Positions 7,984 to 19,433 of a stretch of DNA of 64,000 bases are shown one piece after another. Each line of letters opens with the position of its first letter. Position 1 is the stretch's first letter. The position numbers were made by a program, and so were the translations under genes. The stretch comes from Streptomyces spongiicola (GTDB taxonomy: Bacteria > Actinomycetota > Actinomycetes > Streptomycetales > Streptomycetaceae), in assembly GCF_003122365.1 (NCBI RefSeq), contig NZ_CP029254.1, positions 2,676,501-2,740,500 of the forward strand. The letters are read 5' to 3'. The notes under the pieces are model-generated. The model was not told the origin of the DNA, made no database searches, and was given only the letters and a program-made list of their open reading frames with translations.

Positions 7984-8846
7984 CGTTTCGCGTAGTCCTT
8001 CGCCATTGATTCGATCAAGTCGAGGGATGCTTCCGGCGGCAACGAAGCGGCCCTGGTCAGATCGTAGGCCTTCTGGTACCGGGCAACCAGTGCCGGTTCC
8101 TCGACCAGTTGCCCGGTAAAGGCGCTCTCGGTGTACACGACGGGAGGTGCGTCGTCGAAGGTCATGTGGATCGTCGTGCCGTTGAGGAACGCTGCCGCAC
8201 CAGCAGCGAAGGGGAGGACCTGCACGAGCTGGCGGCGGTTGGCTCGAGCGCCCTCTGCCAGTTCGGCCAACTGGTCTGCCATGACTGCGCAGCCTCCCAC
8301 GGGGACCCGAAGCGCTGATTCATGCAGCACGACCCACAGCAGTGGAGCGGTCGGGCAGTCGAGGAGAGCCTGCCGGTCCAGCCGTGTGCGCACGAGGCGC
8401 TCAACCACGTCCTGCGATTCGAACCGCTGGGCCGCGCTCACCAGGGCCCGCGCATACCCCTCCGTCTGCAGCAACCCCGGCACCGGCATCGGCGCGTACT
8501 CGCTGAGCGTCCGCGCCTGCTGCTCCAGCTCCGCCGCGTCCGCGAAGTACTCGGCGTGCTTCGACTTGCGCGCCAGACGGCACAGGCGCTGGAAGTGCCC
8601 GCCCGACTCGAAGACCTCGTCGAGCAACCTGGAAACATCCGGCTGGGGCAGCCGCTTCGCCGTCTCGAACTGGCCGATGTAGGTGCCGGAGCAGAAGACC
8701 CGTTCCCCGAGCTGGTCCTGCGAGTAGCCGCCGGCCTCGCGTCCGCGGCGCAACTCGGCTGTATCCGGGTTGTACGAAGACGCTGCACGGCCCCGCTGCG
8801 GTGACCGGTCTCGGGTTGGCGGGGGTTCCGCGCGGCCTGCCCGCAC
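7980..8846 (-). CDS. XRE-family HTH regulator with DUF5753 domain
   Basis: About 288 aa. The N-terminal helix-turn-helix is visible in AELRRGREAGGYSQDQLGER followed by VFCSGTYIGQFETAKRLPQP. The DUF5753 half carries the usual PVPGLLQTEGYARALV and FLNGTTIHMTFDDAPPVVYT segments. It is translationally coupled to the DUF397 gene downstream, a WhiJ-like cassette. The GTG at 8846 is a choice of convenience: no strong Shine-Dalgarno is seen. The next in-frame ATG, at 8930, would overlap the ATG of the divergent membrane gene, and the frame stays open beyond it. Confidence 0.85.
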   Translation of the reverse strand: MRAGRAEPPPTRDRSPQRGRAASSYNPDTAELRRGREAGGYSQDQLGERVFCSGTYIGQFETAKRLPQPDVSRLLDEVFESGGHFQRLCRLARKSKHAEYFADAAELEQQARTLSEYAPMPVPGLLQTEGYARALVSAAQRFESQDVVERLVRTRLDRQALLDCPTAPLLWVVLHESALRVPVGGCAVMADQLAELAEGARANRRQLVQVLPFAAGAAAFLNGTTIHMTFDDAPPVVYTESAFTGQLVEEPALVARYQKAYDLTRAASLPPEASLDLIESMAKDYAKR

Positions 8847-8928
8847 TTCGATGCGTGGATCGGCCGCCTGATCGCCCTGACCGGGAAGGGTTGACCGGGT
8901 GCGGTCGGGTGCCGAAGGATCCGGCCCC

Positions 8929-9399
8929 ATGAAGCGGAACTCCTCCGGCCGGATACTCGACCACGGCCGACGTGTGTCCATGGCCGCGGTGGCACTGCTG
9001 CTGCTCGTCGCCGGCTTCTGGTCGTCGTGGGGCACGGCCCAGCACGTACTGCTGTCCAAGGGCCGTGAACACGGCAGACTCACCGTCGCCGACTGCGGTG
9101 AGTCGGTGTGCACGGGCTCGTTCGATCCCGAGGGTCCGGGCGGCGAGCGTACCGGCATGGCCATCGAGCGGTCGGTGGCCGTGTCCGAGGGAGCGCGGCT
9201 CGATGTGGTGGTGAAACCGGGTACGGACGAGGCCGTGCGCGCCGGCCGGCCCGGCGCGCTGCACGCCTGGCTGCCGCTCGGTGGTGCGCTGCTGCTCGCG
9301 GCCTGTGTGGTGGGCGGCGGTCTGCGGATGCCGCGGACGGCCTGGGCGGCGGCGGCCGGGGGCGGTGCGCTGCTGGTGGGCGCGTTCCTCGCGCTCTGA
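8929..9399 (+). CDS. Small two-TM membrane protein, conserved hypothetical
   Basis: A 156-aa protein with an N-terminal transmembrane segment (VSMAAVALLLLVAGFWSSWG, residues about 16-35), a 70-residue extracytoplasmic region with a Cys pair (DCGESVC), and C-terminal hydrophobic stretches (LPLGGALLLAACVVGGGL and the last 20 residues). I do not recognise a named family; a protein of this kind sits upstream of ppc in other streptomycetes as far as I recall. It is divergent from the XRE gene and separated from ppc by a bidirectional terminator. Confidence 0.7.
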   Translation: MKRNSSGRILDHGRRVSMAAVALLLLVAGFWSSWGTAQHVLLSKGREHGRLTVADCGESVCTGSFDPEGPGGERTGMAIERSVAVSEGARLDVVVKPGTDEAVRAGRPGALHAWLPLGGALLLAACVVGGGLRMPRTAWAAAAGGGALLVGAFLAL

Positions 9400-9495
9400 G
9401 GTTCCGCTCCGGCCGGGAGGGCACCTGCCGGCCGGCCCGTCCCACCCGCCACCGGGGGCCCGGAAGCGAGCCCCGGAGCCCGGAAGCGGGCCCCC

Positions 9496-9549
9496 GCACC
9501 CCGTCGCCGGGGGCCCGGGAGGTCTCCAGGGCCCCCGGCGACGGGGTGC
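9496..9549. terminator. Bidirectional terminator, 21-bp stem
   Basis: The 21 nt at 9496-9516 (GCACCCCGTCGCCGGGGG core) are perfectly complementary to 9529-9549 across a 12-nt loop. It lies between the convergent membrane-protein gene and ppc and serves both. Confidence 0.92.
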
Positions 9550-9564
9550 GGTACGGGCGGGGGG

Positions 9565-12294
<2,730 letters not shown>

Positions 12295-12440
12295 AGGTGC
12301 GGCTCCTTGCAGTGTTTGAGCACGTCTGGAGGTTTTCCGGAGGCTTCGCGGACCGCGCTGTCCGACGACTCCAAGGATAGGTGTCCGCTCGCGCGCGGCT
12401 CTCCACCACCCCTCTTGCCGCGAGGCTTCGCGCCGCCATA

Positions 12441-12470
12441 CTTACGTTCCCGTAGGTTACGGTTCCGTAG
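12441..12470. promoter_or_regulatory. Paired TACG/CGTA palindromes, probable TetR operator
   Basis: Two 15-nt near-repeats carry TACG-TTCC-CGTA (12443-12454) and TACGG-TT-CCGTA (12458-12469). Between them CCGTA-GGT-TACGG (12450-12462) is also palindromic. The site is 43 nt before the desaturase ATG. It is most simply the operator of the TetR encoded in the same operon, which would autoregulate desaturation. Confidence 0.65.
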
Positions 12471-12512
12471 CCACATGGTTCAGCCGCACCCTCACCCCCC
12501 AGGGGACTCCCC

Positions 12513-13493
12513 ATGACCACAAGCCCTGATGTGATCGACGACGCCCGGAAACCGTCCGCTCCCGACCTTCCGTCCGCCACGCTGGGCGGCGACAGCAAGC
12601 GCTCGGTCGAGCAGATGGCCCTGCTGCTGTTCATCACGGTGCCCTTCCTCGCGCTGCTGGCGGCGGTGCCGCTGGCGTGGGGCTGGGGCGTGAGCTGGCT
12701 CGACCTCGGCCTGCTGGTGGCGATGTACTTCATCGGCTGCCACGGCATCACGATCGGCTTCCACCGCTACTTCACCCATGGTTCCTTCAAGGCGAAGCGG
12801 CCGCTGCGGATCGCGCTGGCGGTCATGGGGTCTCTCGCCGTCGAAGGGCCGCTGGTGCGGTGGGTGGCCGACCACCGCAAGCACCACAGGTTCTCCGACG
12901 CCGAGGGCGACCCGCATTCGCCGTGGCGGTTCGGCGAGACGGTCCCTGCGCTGGTGAAGGGCCTCTGGTGGGCGCACATCGGCTGGATGTTCGACGAGGA
13001 GCAGACCTCGCAGCACAAGTACGCACCGGATCTGATCAAGGACCCGGCGATCCGGGCGGTCTCCCGCCAGTTCGCGCTCTGGACGGTCGTGTCCCTGGCG
13101 ATCCCCCCGCTGGTCGGCGGACTGGTCACGATGTCGTGGTGGGGCGCGTTCACCGCGTTCTTCTGGGGCTCGCTGGTCCGGGTCGCCCTGCTGCACCATG
13201 TGACGTGGTCGATCAACTCGATCTGCCACGCGGTCGGCAAGCGCCCGTTCAAGTCGCGCGACCGCTCGGGGAACGTGTGGTGGCTCGCGGTGCTGTCGTG
13301 CGGCGAGTCCTGGCACAACCTGCACCACGCCGACCCGACGAGCGCGCGGCACGGGGTGATGCGCGGGCAGATCGACTCCAGCGCCCGGCTGATCCGCTGG
13401 TTCGAGAAGGCGGGCTGGGCCTACGACGTGCGCTGGCCGAGCGCGGACCGGATCGCCGCCCGGCGCCGGGAGGAAGCCGCGGAGGCGGCATGA
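12513..13493 (+). CDS. Membrane acyl-CoA / fatty-acid desaturase
   Basis: A 326-aa integral membrane di-iron desaturase, delta-9 type by family. The three histidine boxes are present: HRYFTH (about residue 88), HRKHH (about 125) and HNLHHAD (about 270). Hydrophobic spans surround them (ALLLFITVPFLALLAAVPLA, LDLGLLVAMYFIGCHG, and around 195-230). It probably introduces a double bond into saturated acyl chains to adjust membrane fluidity. It overlaps the downstream tetR by ATGA, so the regulator is co-translated. An operator-like palindrome lies upstream. Confidence 0.93.
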   Translation: MTTSPDVIDDARKPSAPDLPSATLGGDSKRSVEQMALLLFITVPFLALLAAVPLAWGWGVSWLDLGLLVAMYFIGCHGITIGFHRYFTHGSFKAKRPLRIALAVMGSLAVEGPLVRWVADHRKHHRFSDAEGDPHSPWRFGETVPALVKGLWWAHIGWMFDEEQTSQHKYAPDLIKDPAIRAVSRQFALWTVVSLAIPPLVGGLVTMSWWGAFTAFFWGSLVRVALLHHVTWSINSICHAVGKRPFKSRDRSGNVWWLAVLSCGESWHNLHHADPTSARHGVMRGQIDSSARLIRWFEKAGWAYDVRWPSADRIAARRREEAAEAA

Positions 13494-14164
13494 TTGAGGG
13501 CGTGGCGATCGACGGCAGCAGCACCAGCAGTGAGAAGCCCCGGCGGGGGCGCAGGGTCCGGATGACCGCGGCGGAGCGCCGTCAGCAGCTGCTCGACATC
13601 GGTCGCACGCTCTTCGCGGCGAAGGGCTTCGAGGGCACGTCGGTGGAGGAGATCGCGGCGAAGGCCGGGGTGTCCAAGCCGGTGGTGTACGAGCACTTCG
13701 GCGGCAAGGAGGGCCTGTACGCGGTCGTGGTCGACCGGGAGATGCGCCAGCTCCTGGACCTGGTGACCGGGGCACTCACCGCGGGGCATCCGAGGGAACT
13801 GCTGGAGCAGGCGGCGTTCGCGCTGCTGGACTACATCGAGACGTACACGGACGGGTTCCGCATCCTGGTCCGCGACTCGCCGGTGGCCCAGTCCACGGGC
13901 ACGTTCGCGTCGCTGATCAGCGACATCGCCACGCAGGTCGAGGACATCCTCGGGCTGGAGTTCAAGGCCAGGGGCTTCGACCCGAAGCTGGCGCCGCTCT
14001 ACGCGCAGGCGCTGGTGGGGATGGTGGCGCTCACCGGCCAGTGGTGGCTGGACGCCCGCAGGCCGAAGAAGGCGGAGGTCGCGGCACATCTGGTGAATCT
14101 GGCCTGGCACGGGCTGGACGGACTGGAGCAGAAGCCGCGTCTGATAGGGCACCGCAAGAGCTGA
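13490..14164 (+). CDS. TetR-family regulator of the desaturase operon
   Basis: A 224-aa repressor. The HTH lies at about residues 40-75 ([20 protein letters not shown] then [20 protein letters not shown]), with a helical ligand-binding C-terminal domain probably sensing acyl-CoA or a fatty acid (inference from its partner). The ATG overlaps the desaturase stop; a GTG four codons on is possible. The last codons (GHRKS) and the TGA form the first unit of a 21-nt tandem array, and the frame beyond the TGA stays open through the array. Confidence 0.9.
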   Translation: MIEGVAIDGSSTSSEKPRRGRRVRMTAAERRQQLLDIGRTLFAAKGFEGTSVEEIAAKAGVSKPVVYEHFGGKEGLYAVVVDREMRQLLDLVTGALTAGHPRELLEQAAFALLDYIETYTDGFRILVRDSPVAQSTGTFASLISDIATQVEDILGLEFKARGFDPKLAPLYAQALVGMVALTGQWWLDARRPKKAEVAAHLVNLAWHGLDGLEQKPRLIGHRKS

Positions 14165-14500
14165 GCGGGGCACCGCGAAAGCCGAGCCGGGCACCGCAAG
14201 AGCCGAGCCGGGCACCGCAAGAGCCGAGCCGGGCACCGCAAGAGCCGAGCCGGGCACCGCGAAAGCCGAGCCGGGCACCGCAAGAGCCGAGCCGGGCACC
14301 GCAAGAGCCGAGCCGGGCACCGCGAAAGCCGAGCCGGGCACCGCAAGAGCCGAGCCGGGCACCGCAAGAGCCGAGCCGGGCACCGCGAAAGCCGAGCCGG
14401 GCACCGCAAGAGCCGAGCCGGGCACCGCAAGAGCCGAGCCGGGCACCGCGAAAGCCGAGCCGGGCACCGCAAGAGCCGAGCCGGGCACCGCGCACGACGG
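14147..14500. repeat. 21-nt minisatellite nucleated on the tetR stop codon
   Basis: About 16 copies of a 21-nt unit (GAGCCGGGCACCGCAAGAGC core). Two variants alternate: A (GCAAGAGCC) and B (GCGAAAGCC), in the order B-A-A-A-B-A-A-B-A-A-B-A-A-B-A, so a 63-nt higher-order unit (A-A-B) is visible. The first copy is the tetR 3' coding end itself, where TGA replaces CGA. Unit length is 7 codons. Confidence 0.95.
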
Positions 14501-14515
14501 GCCGGGTGCGGGGTG

Positions 14516-14539
14516 ACGCCCGGCCGCGCGGCCGGGCGT
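14516..14539. terminator. Perfect 24-nt palindrome after the tetR array
   Basis: ACGCCCGGCCGC at 14516-14527 is exactly complementary to 14528-14539. It would terminate the desaturase-tetR transcript after the minisatellite. Up to 14798 the remaining sequence holds only GGCGGGGGCGCGTACACCAG-type direct repeats and no gene. Confidence 0.8.
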
Positions 14540-14798
14540 GATGCGGTGGGGTGGCGCCGGATGCGGCGGGGGCGCGTACACCAGACCGGGCGAGCGGCGG
14601 GGGCGCGTACACCAGACCGGATGCGGCGGGGAGCGCACACGCCGGGCCGGATGCGTCGTGACGCGCGGCCGGACGGGAAGCTCCGCCGTGACGCACCAGC
14701 ACCGCCCGAACCGCCCGAACCGCGGGCGGGTGCCGCCTCCGGCCGGCGTCCCGTTCCCCGCTCGTCGCGGGAGGGACACCGGCCGGGCGGCGGGCAGG

Positions 14799-15160
14799 TC
14801 ACCCCAACGGTTCCGGGGGCACCGGCCGGCTGCCCACCGGGCCCTTCGGGAAGAAGCGGCGGCGCCCGGGGAGGTCCTCGCCCCAGGCGGCCTCGGCGCC
14901 ATGGGCGATCAGGCGCTCGGCGAGCGTCTCGACACCGGTCACCGGCAGCCCCGGTGGGCCTTGCGCGAGGGGGCGCACTCCGGGGTAGGGCGGAGGCGCG
15001 GCCGGACGTCGCCGACCCGGAACCGGCAGCCGCCGCGGACGGCGAGCGGCAGCGGCCTGGTGGTCTCCGTCATCCCGGCGGCGCCGCCGTGGTGAGCGCG
15101 CAGCGCTTCCTCGGAGCCCGCGGGCACGGCGAGCCGGAAGTGATCGAGAGCGGTCGGCAC
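14799..15160 (-). pseudogene. Frameshifted VOC/glyoxalase-family gene
   Basis: The N-terminal part reads MPTALDHFRLAVPAGSEEAL and then GGCRFRVGDVRPRL, a typical Streptomyces VOC (glyoxalase/bleomycin-resistance fold) protein. It ends prematurely just after RKAH at about 14945. The +1 frame continues the family sequence: GLPVTGVETLAERLIAHGAE, then WGEDLPGRRRFFPKGPVGSR, ending at the TGA at 14801-14799. A single-base indel explains both halves. The FYGGVLG-type segment is also degenerate (HHGGAAG). Probably inactive. Confidence 0.8.
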
Positions 15161-15185
15161 GGTGACGCGTCCCTTCCCTACGGGA

Positions 15186-16007
15186 CTACCGCGGTTTGCG
15201 GGCGATGGCGAAGACGCGGCGGAACGGGAACACCGTCCCGTACGGCCCGGGCGGATACGCCTTGCGGAGCAGGTCGCGGTACTGGGAGAGGAACTCGTCG
15301 GTGGCTTCCCGGTCCTCCCCGAGCGTGGTGAGGACGGGGCGCAGCGCGGTGCCCTTCACCCAGTCCAGGACGGGGTCGTCGCCGGCGAGCAGTTGGAGGT
15401 AGGTCGTCTCCCAGGTGTCCGCGTCGCAGCCGAGGTCGGCGAGCCGGAGCAGGTAGTCGGCCGGGTCCAGCACATGGACGAAGCGGCGGCCCTGGTCTGC
15501 GAGGCGGTCGCGCCACTGCGGCGTGTCGCAGAGTTCGCCGAGCAGCGCATGGCTGGGCGAGGTGAAGTTGCCGGGTACCTGGAAGGCGAAGGTGCCGCCG
15601 GGTGCGAGGCCGTCGATCCAGGCGGCGAAGGACTCGGGGTGGTTGGGCACCCACTGGAGTGCCGCGTTGGACACGATGAGGTCGTAGGGCTCGTCGGGGG
15701 TCCAGTGGGCGGCGTCGGCGAGGCGGAAGTCGAGCCAGCCGCCGCCGGTCGTGGTACCGGCGTGCTCCGTCTCGGCGCGGGCGAGCATCTCGGGTGAGAG
15801 GTCGAATCCGGTGATCCGCGCGTCCGGCCAGCGGTCGGCGAGAAGCGCGGTCACGTTGCCCGGGCCGCAGCCGAGGTCGGCGATGCGGGGTGGCCGGTCC
15901 GCGTGGGGCAGTTCGGGTATGCGGCCGAGAAGATCGAGGAACGGTCGGGCCCGGTGCCCGGAGTGCCGAAGGTACTGCTGTGGATCCCAGGTTGGAACGG
16001 AATGCAT
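15186..16007 (-). CDS. tam: Trans-aconitate 2-methyltransferase
   Basis: A 273-aa SAM-dependent methyltransferase. Motif I is IADLGCGPGNVTALLADRWP with the acidic ribose residue in ITGFDLSPEML. The Tam-specific stretches VSNAALQWVPNHPESF, FQVPGNFTSPSHAL and the C-terminal GPYGTVFPFRRVFAIA are all present. It methylates trans-aconitate, relieving inhibition of aconitase. It is divergent from tamR across 131 nt containing a TamR-like palindrome. Family length normal. Confidence 0.95.
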   Translation of the reverse strand: MHSVPTWDPQQYLRHSGHRARPFLDLLGRIPELPHADRPPRIADLGCGPGNVTALLADRWPDARITGFDLSPEMLARAETEHAGTTTGGGWLDFRLADAAHWTPDEPYDLIVSNAALQWVPNHPESFAAWIDGLAPGGTFAFQVPGNFTSPSHALLGELCDTPQWRDRLADQGRRFVHVLDPADYLLRLADLGCDADTWETTYLQLLAGDDPVLDWVKGTALRPVLTTLGEDREATDEFLSQYRDLLRKAYPPGPYGTVFPFRRVFAIARKPR

Positions 16008-16089
16008 GTGTGATCCCCCTTGCTGGAATGTTCGCCGGAACCGGAAGAGAGTTCCGGCCCGACCATGCCCAATAGTCCATCCAAATATA

Positions 16090-16103
16090 TCTTGATCTCA
16101 AGA
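16090..16103. promoter_or_regulatory. TamR-type palindrome in the tam-tamR gap
   Basis: TCTTGA-TC-TCAAGA is a perfect palindrome in an unusually AT-rich patch, 35 nt before the tamR start and 82 nt before tam. MarR proteins typically bind such sites, and TamR of S. coelicolor is reported to control both divergent genes. Confidence 0.8.
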
Positions 16104-16138
16104 GACTTCACGTCGACAGACCCTTTACACTGATCGCC

Positions 16139-16636
16139 ATGGAGGACGAGGTCGACCGACTGGTCGCTGCCTGGCGCCGCGAGCGCCCCGACCTCGACGT
16201 GGAGCCGCTCGAGGTGCTCAGCCGCGTCTCCAGACTCGCGCGCCACCTGGACCGCGCGCGGAGGATCGCGTTCGCCGAGCACAGTCTGGAACCCTGGGAG
16301 TTCGACGTCCTGACATCCCTGCGGCGCGCGGGCGAACCGTACCAGCTGTCGCCGGGCCAGCTGCTCACGCAGACACTGGTCACCTCGGGCACGATGACCA
16401 ACCGTATCGACCGGCTCGCCAAGAAGGGCCTGGTCGAGCGGCTCCCCGACCCCAGCGACCGGCGCGGCGTGCTGGTGCGGCTCACCGCGGAGGGACGGGA
16501 CCGCGCCGATCAGGCACTCGCCGGGCTCCTCGACCAGGAGCGCGCGATCCTGGTCGAGCTGTCCCGTGCACAGCGCGCCGAACTCGCCGGACTGCTACGC
16601 CAGTTGACCGCCCCGTTCGACAACGTCCCCGGCTGA
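16139..16636 (+). CDS. tamR: MarR-family regulator TamR
   Basis: A 165-aa winged-helix regulator: FDVLTSLRRAGEPYQLSPGQ, TLVTSGTMTNRIDRLAKKGL, and the wing DPSDRRGVLVRLTAEG. The S. coelicolor homologue responds to trans-aconitate and citrate, linking oxidative damage of aconitase to tam expression (published for that species). The N-terminal helix VDRLVAAWRRERPDLDVEPL is characteristic of this subgroup. Its 3' end overlaps the convergent response-regulator gene by 42 nt. Confidence 0.93.
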   Translation: MEDEVDRLVAAWRRERPDLDVEPLEVLSRVSRLARHLDRARRIAFAEHSLEPWEFDVLTSLRRAGEPYQLSPGQLLTQTLVTSGTMTNRIDRLAKKGLVERLPDPSDRRGVLVRLTAEGRDRADQALAGLLDQERAILVELSRAQRAELAGLLRQLTAPFDNVPG

Positions 16637-17380
16637 CGACGCCGGCTCCGCGGGGCCGACCCCGGCCCGGCGGGCCAGTGCCACCGCCGCCAGGGTCGAA
16701 TGCACGCCGAGTTTGCCCAGCACGTTCTGCATATGGGTGCGCACGGTGTGCGGGGAGAGGAAGAGCCGCTCCGCGACCGCCTTGCGGCCCAGACCGGCCA
16801 CCATGCACCGCAGCACCTCCTGCTCGCGCGGGGTGAGCGACTCCACGAGCCGCTCGCTCTCGGTCCGGTGCTTGCGCGCGGCGGTCAGCTCCCGCAGCAC
16901 GCCGGTGAGCAGTGCCGGAGGCAGATGGGTCTCGTCGCGCAGCACCCCCCGGATCACGGTGAGCAGCCGCTGCAGCGAACAGTCCTTGGCCACCCAGCCA
17001 GACGCTCCCGCCTGGAGCGCCGACGCGGCCCTGCGCGGATCGTCCTTCTCCGCGAGCACGACGGTGCGCACGGCGGGCCGCGCCGAACGGACCGCGGCGA
17101 CCAGGGAGATCCCGTCCACGAAGGCGTCGCCGTTGTCGGGGACGGCACGCGCGACCACGGGGATCCGCGGTGCCGCCGCGATCCCCAGATCGGCATCGAC
17201 CAGCATCACGTCGAATCTGCGCCCCTCGGCCGCCGCGCGCTCGAGGCAGCGCAGCCCGGCCGGGCCACTGCCCGCCGCGGCGACCTCGACGTCCGGCTCG
17301 GCGGCGAGTGCCGCGGCGAGGGACTCGGCGAAGATCCGGTGGTCGTCCACGACGAGAACCCGGATACGGACCACAGACAC
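16595..17380 (-). CDS. LuxR-family response regulator
   Basis: About 261 aa. The receiver domain has VLVVDDHRIFAESLAAALAA, a candidate phosphoacceptor Asp in FDVMLVDADLG, and the Lys region SGWVAKDCS. An insertion of about 20 residues (IAAAPRIPVVARAVPDNGDA) separates the Asp loop from the next helix. The C-terminal LuxR HTH is LTPREQEVLRCMVAGLGRKA with LSPHTVRTHMQNVLGKLGV. There is no adjacent kinase. The GTG at 17380 is chosen because the receiver starts six residues later; an ATG ten codons upstream exists. Confidence 0.85.
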   Translation of the reverse strand: MSVVRIRVLVVDDHRIFAESLAAALAAEPDVEVAAAGSGPAGLRCLERAAAEGRRFDVMLVDADLGIAAAPRIPVVARAVPDNGDAFVDGISLVAAVRSARPAVRTVVLAEKDDPRRAASALQAGASGWVAKDCSLQRLLTVIRGVLRDETHLPPALLTGVLRELTAARKHRTESERLVESLTPREQEVLRCMVAGLGRKAVAERLFLSPHTVRTHMQNVLGKLGVHSTLAAVALARRAGVGPAEPASSAGDVVERGGQLA

Positions 17381-17622
17381 CCCCAGGCTGCGATTTCCGG
17401 CGGAGGCCACACATCGGCGGGCACGGCGCCCGGCAGGAGAGGGGAACCGTCACGGCCGCCGCCGCGATCGACCACTACCCCGCCCCGGGCGTCGTACCCG
17501 ACTGACTCGCCCCCTGATCAGCACCGGCCCCCACCGGTGCACGTGCTTCAGAGTACGGCCGGCGGCCGCGAGAGGAAGGGCATTTGCAGAACTGGTCGCA
17601 CGCTGTGTTTAGGGTGTGGCGC

Positions 17623-18069
17623 ATGTTTCGTTTTGAGACTGAAGTCGACAAAGAACGGCTCGGCCTGCTCGGCGATCGGCTCGACACCGCCAACACCCGG
17701 CGCTCCCCGGCGATGCGTGCCCTGGCGGTGAGCCGGCACAAGGACGAAGTCCCCCTGCACGTCTGGGTGGTGGAGGAGGCGACCGGGCAACTGGCCGCGG
17801 GCCTGACGGGGCGCACCTGGGCGCGCTGGCTCCATGTCGACCTCCTCTGGGTCGACACCCCGCACCGCGGTGCGGGGCTGGGCTCCCAACTCCTCGCCGC
17901 GGCCGAACGCGAGGCCCGCGTCGGACGCGGCTGCTCCTGGTCCCGGCTGGAGACCTGGGACTTCCAGGCCCCGGGCTTCTACCGGAAGCACGGATACGAG
18001 ATCGTCGGCCGGGTGCCCGACTATCCGCCGGGCGTCACGGAATACCTGCTGGCCAAGCATCTCGGCTGA
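17623..18069 (+). CDS. GNAT N-acetyltransferase
   Basis: A 148-aa protein with the acetyl-CoA loop region HRGAGLGSQLLAAAEREAR at about residues 84-102 and the C-terminal FYRKHGYEIVGRVPDYPPG. Substrate unknown. The ATG gives the sequence MFRFETEVD; an ATG 13 codons upstream lacks family support. A strong hairpin lies 76 nt after the stop. Confidence 0.85.
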   Translation: MFRFETEVDKERLGLLGDRLDTANTRRSPAMRALAVSRHKDEVPLHVWVVEEATGQLAAGLTGRTWARWLHVDLLWVDTPHRGAGLGSQLLAAAEREARVGRGCSWSRLETWDFQAPGFYRKHGYEIVGRVPDYPPGVTEYLLAKHLG

Positions 18070-18144
18070 ACCCGCGGGCGCGGGCCGCGCCCACCAGGGT
18101 CGTCCCGGACCGCCGGCTTCGGGTGCCCGCCGATCAGGCCGTAC

Positions 18145-18173
18145 CTGCCCCGGGGCGGCCCCGCCCGGGGCAG
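18145..18173. terminator. Hairpin between GNAT and galE
   Basis: CTGCCCCGGG (18145-18154) is complementary to CCCGGGGCAG (18164-18173) with a 9-nt loop, between convergent genes. Confidence 0.75.
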
Positions 18174-18467
18174 CCCGTATGTCCTCGGGCCCGTCGGTCC
18201 TGCTCGGTCCTGCTCGGGCCTGCTCGGGCCTGCTCGGGCCTGCTCGGTCCTGCCGACTTCCCCGGTTCGCCGGCCTCCCCGGGCCGCCGACCTCCCCGGG
18301 CCGTCACCCTTCTCGTCTCAAGGTCGCCGACCGCCTCTGGCCCGTCAACCCACGCAGCCCGTCAACCGCCTCGGGCCCGTCAACCCACTCGGCTTGCGGA
18401 CCTCCTCAGGCCCGTCAACCGTTTCCAGTTCCTCACCCGTACTGGTGCCGGAACCGCGCGGCGGCGC
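18174..18467. repeat. Low-complexity spacer where galK would be expected
   Basis: No gene. Five 10-nt units (TGCTCGGTCC/TGCTCGGGCC) occupy 18201-18250, and imperfect CCCGTCAACC repeats run to about 18425. In S. coelicolor galK lies directly downstream of galE; nothing resembling a GHMP kinase is detectable here. Confidence 0.7.
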
Positions 18468-19433
18468 TCATCCCCCGGCGGTCCGGGCGCGGGCGAAGTC
18501 CCAGGCGTCGGCGACGATCCCGGCGAGGTCGGGCCGCGACGGGTTCCAGCCGAGCCGCTCCCGTGCGGCCTCGGAGGAGGCGACGAGTACGGCGGGGTCT
18601 CCGGCGCGCCGAGCGGCGGCGGTCTCCGGGACCGGGTGGCCGGTGACCTTGCGGACGGTCTCGACGACCTCGCGGACGGAGAAGCCGCTGCCGTTGCCGA
18701 GGTTGCAGATCAGATGCTCGCCGGGGGAGATCGCCTCCATCGCGAGCAGATGGGCCTCGGCGAGGTCGGCGACGTGAATGTAGTCCCGCACGCAGGTGCC
18801 GTCCGGCGTCGGGTAGTCGTCGCCGAACACGGAGATCGCCTCGCGGGTGCCGAGCGCGACCTGGAGCACCAGCGGGATGAGGTGCGACTCGGGGTCGTGG
18901 CGCTCACCGCAGTCGCCGTAGGCGCCGGCGACGTTGAAGTACCGCAGAGATGCCGCCGCCAGGCCGTGCGCGGTGCACTCGCCGCTGATCATGTGGTCGA
19001 CGGCGAGTTTGGAGGCGCCGTACGGGCTTGTCGGCGCGGTGGGGGCGGACTCGGTGATCGGCACGGAGACCGGTTCGCCGTAGGTGGCCGCCGAGGAGGA
19101 GAAGACCAGCTTGCGGATCCCGGCGGAGCGCATCGCGGCGAGCAGCGCCATCGTCCCGCCCACGTTGTTCTCCCAGTACTTGCCGGGGTGCGTGACCGAT
19201 TCGCCGACCTGCGAGAACGCGGCGAAGTGCAGGACACCGTCAAACGACGGCCCGAGATGGCGGGCGGAGTCCTGGACCCGGCCCTCGATGAAGTCGGCGC
19301 CCTCGGGGACGGCCTCGCGCACACCCGTGGACAGGTCGTCGAGGACGGCGACCTCGTGCCCCGCCTCCAGCAGATGGGCGGTCACCACGCTGCCGACATA
19401 GCCGGCACCGCCCGTCACCAGGTACTTGCTCAC
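18468..19433 (-). CDS. galE: UDP-glucose 4-epimerase
   Basis: A 321-aa SDR-fold enzyme interconverting UDP-glucose and UDP-galactose. The NAD site is [20 protein letters not shown]. Catalytic residues are SSSAATYG (Ser region) and [11 protein letters not shown] (YxxxK), and the substrate region is [16 protein letters not shown]. The GTG start overlaps the TGA of the upstream galT remnant by GTGA, preserving the ancestral galT-galE coupling. Because galT and galK are not intact here, its present role is probably UDP-galactose supply for polymers rather than galactose catabolism (inference). Confidence 0.95.
   Translation of the reverse strand: MSKYLVTGGAGYVGSVVTAHLLEAGHEVAVLDDLSTGVREAVPEGADFIEGRVQDSARHLGPSFDGVLHFAAFSQVGESVTHPGKYWENNVGGTMALLAAMRSAGIRKLVFSSSAATYGEPVSVPITESAPTAPTSPYGASKLAVDHMISGECTAHGLAAASLRYFNVAGAYGDCGERHDPESHLIPLVLQVALGTREAISVFGDDYPTPDGTCVRDYIHVADLAEAHLLAMEAISPGEHLICNLGNGSGFSVREVVETVRKVTGHPVPETAAARRAGDPAVLVASSEAARERLGWNPSRPDLAGIVADAWDFARARTAGG

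Noticed and set aside
14031..14802. Minus-strand repeat proteins (ARLGSCG/FRG) over the tetR minisatellite
   Set aside because: All frames are open because the 21-nt unit has no stops on either strand; no ribosome-binding site or non-repeat domain.
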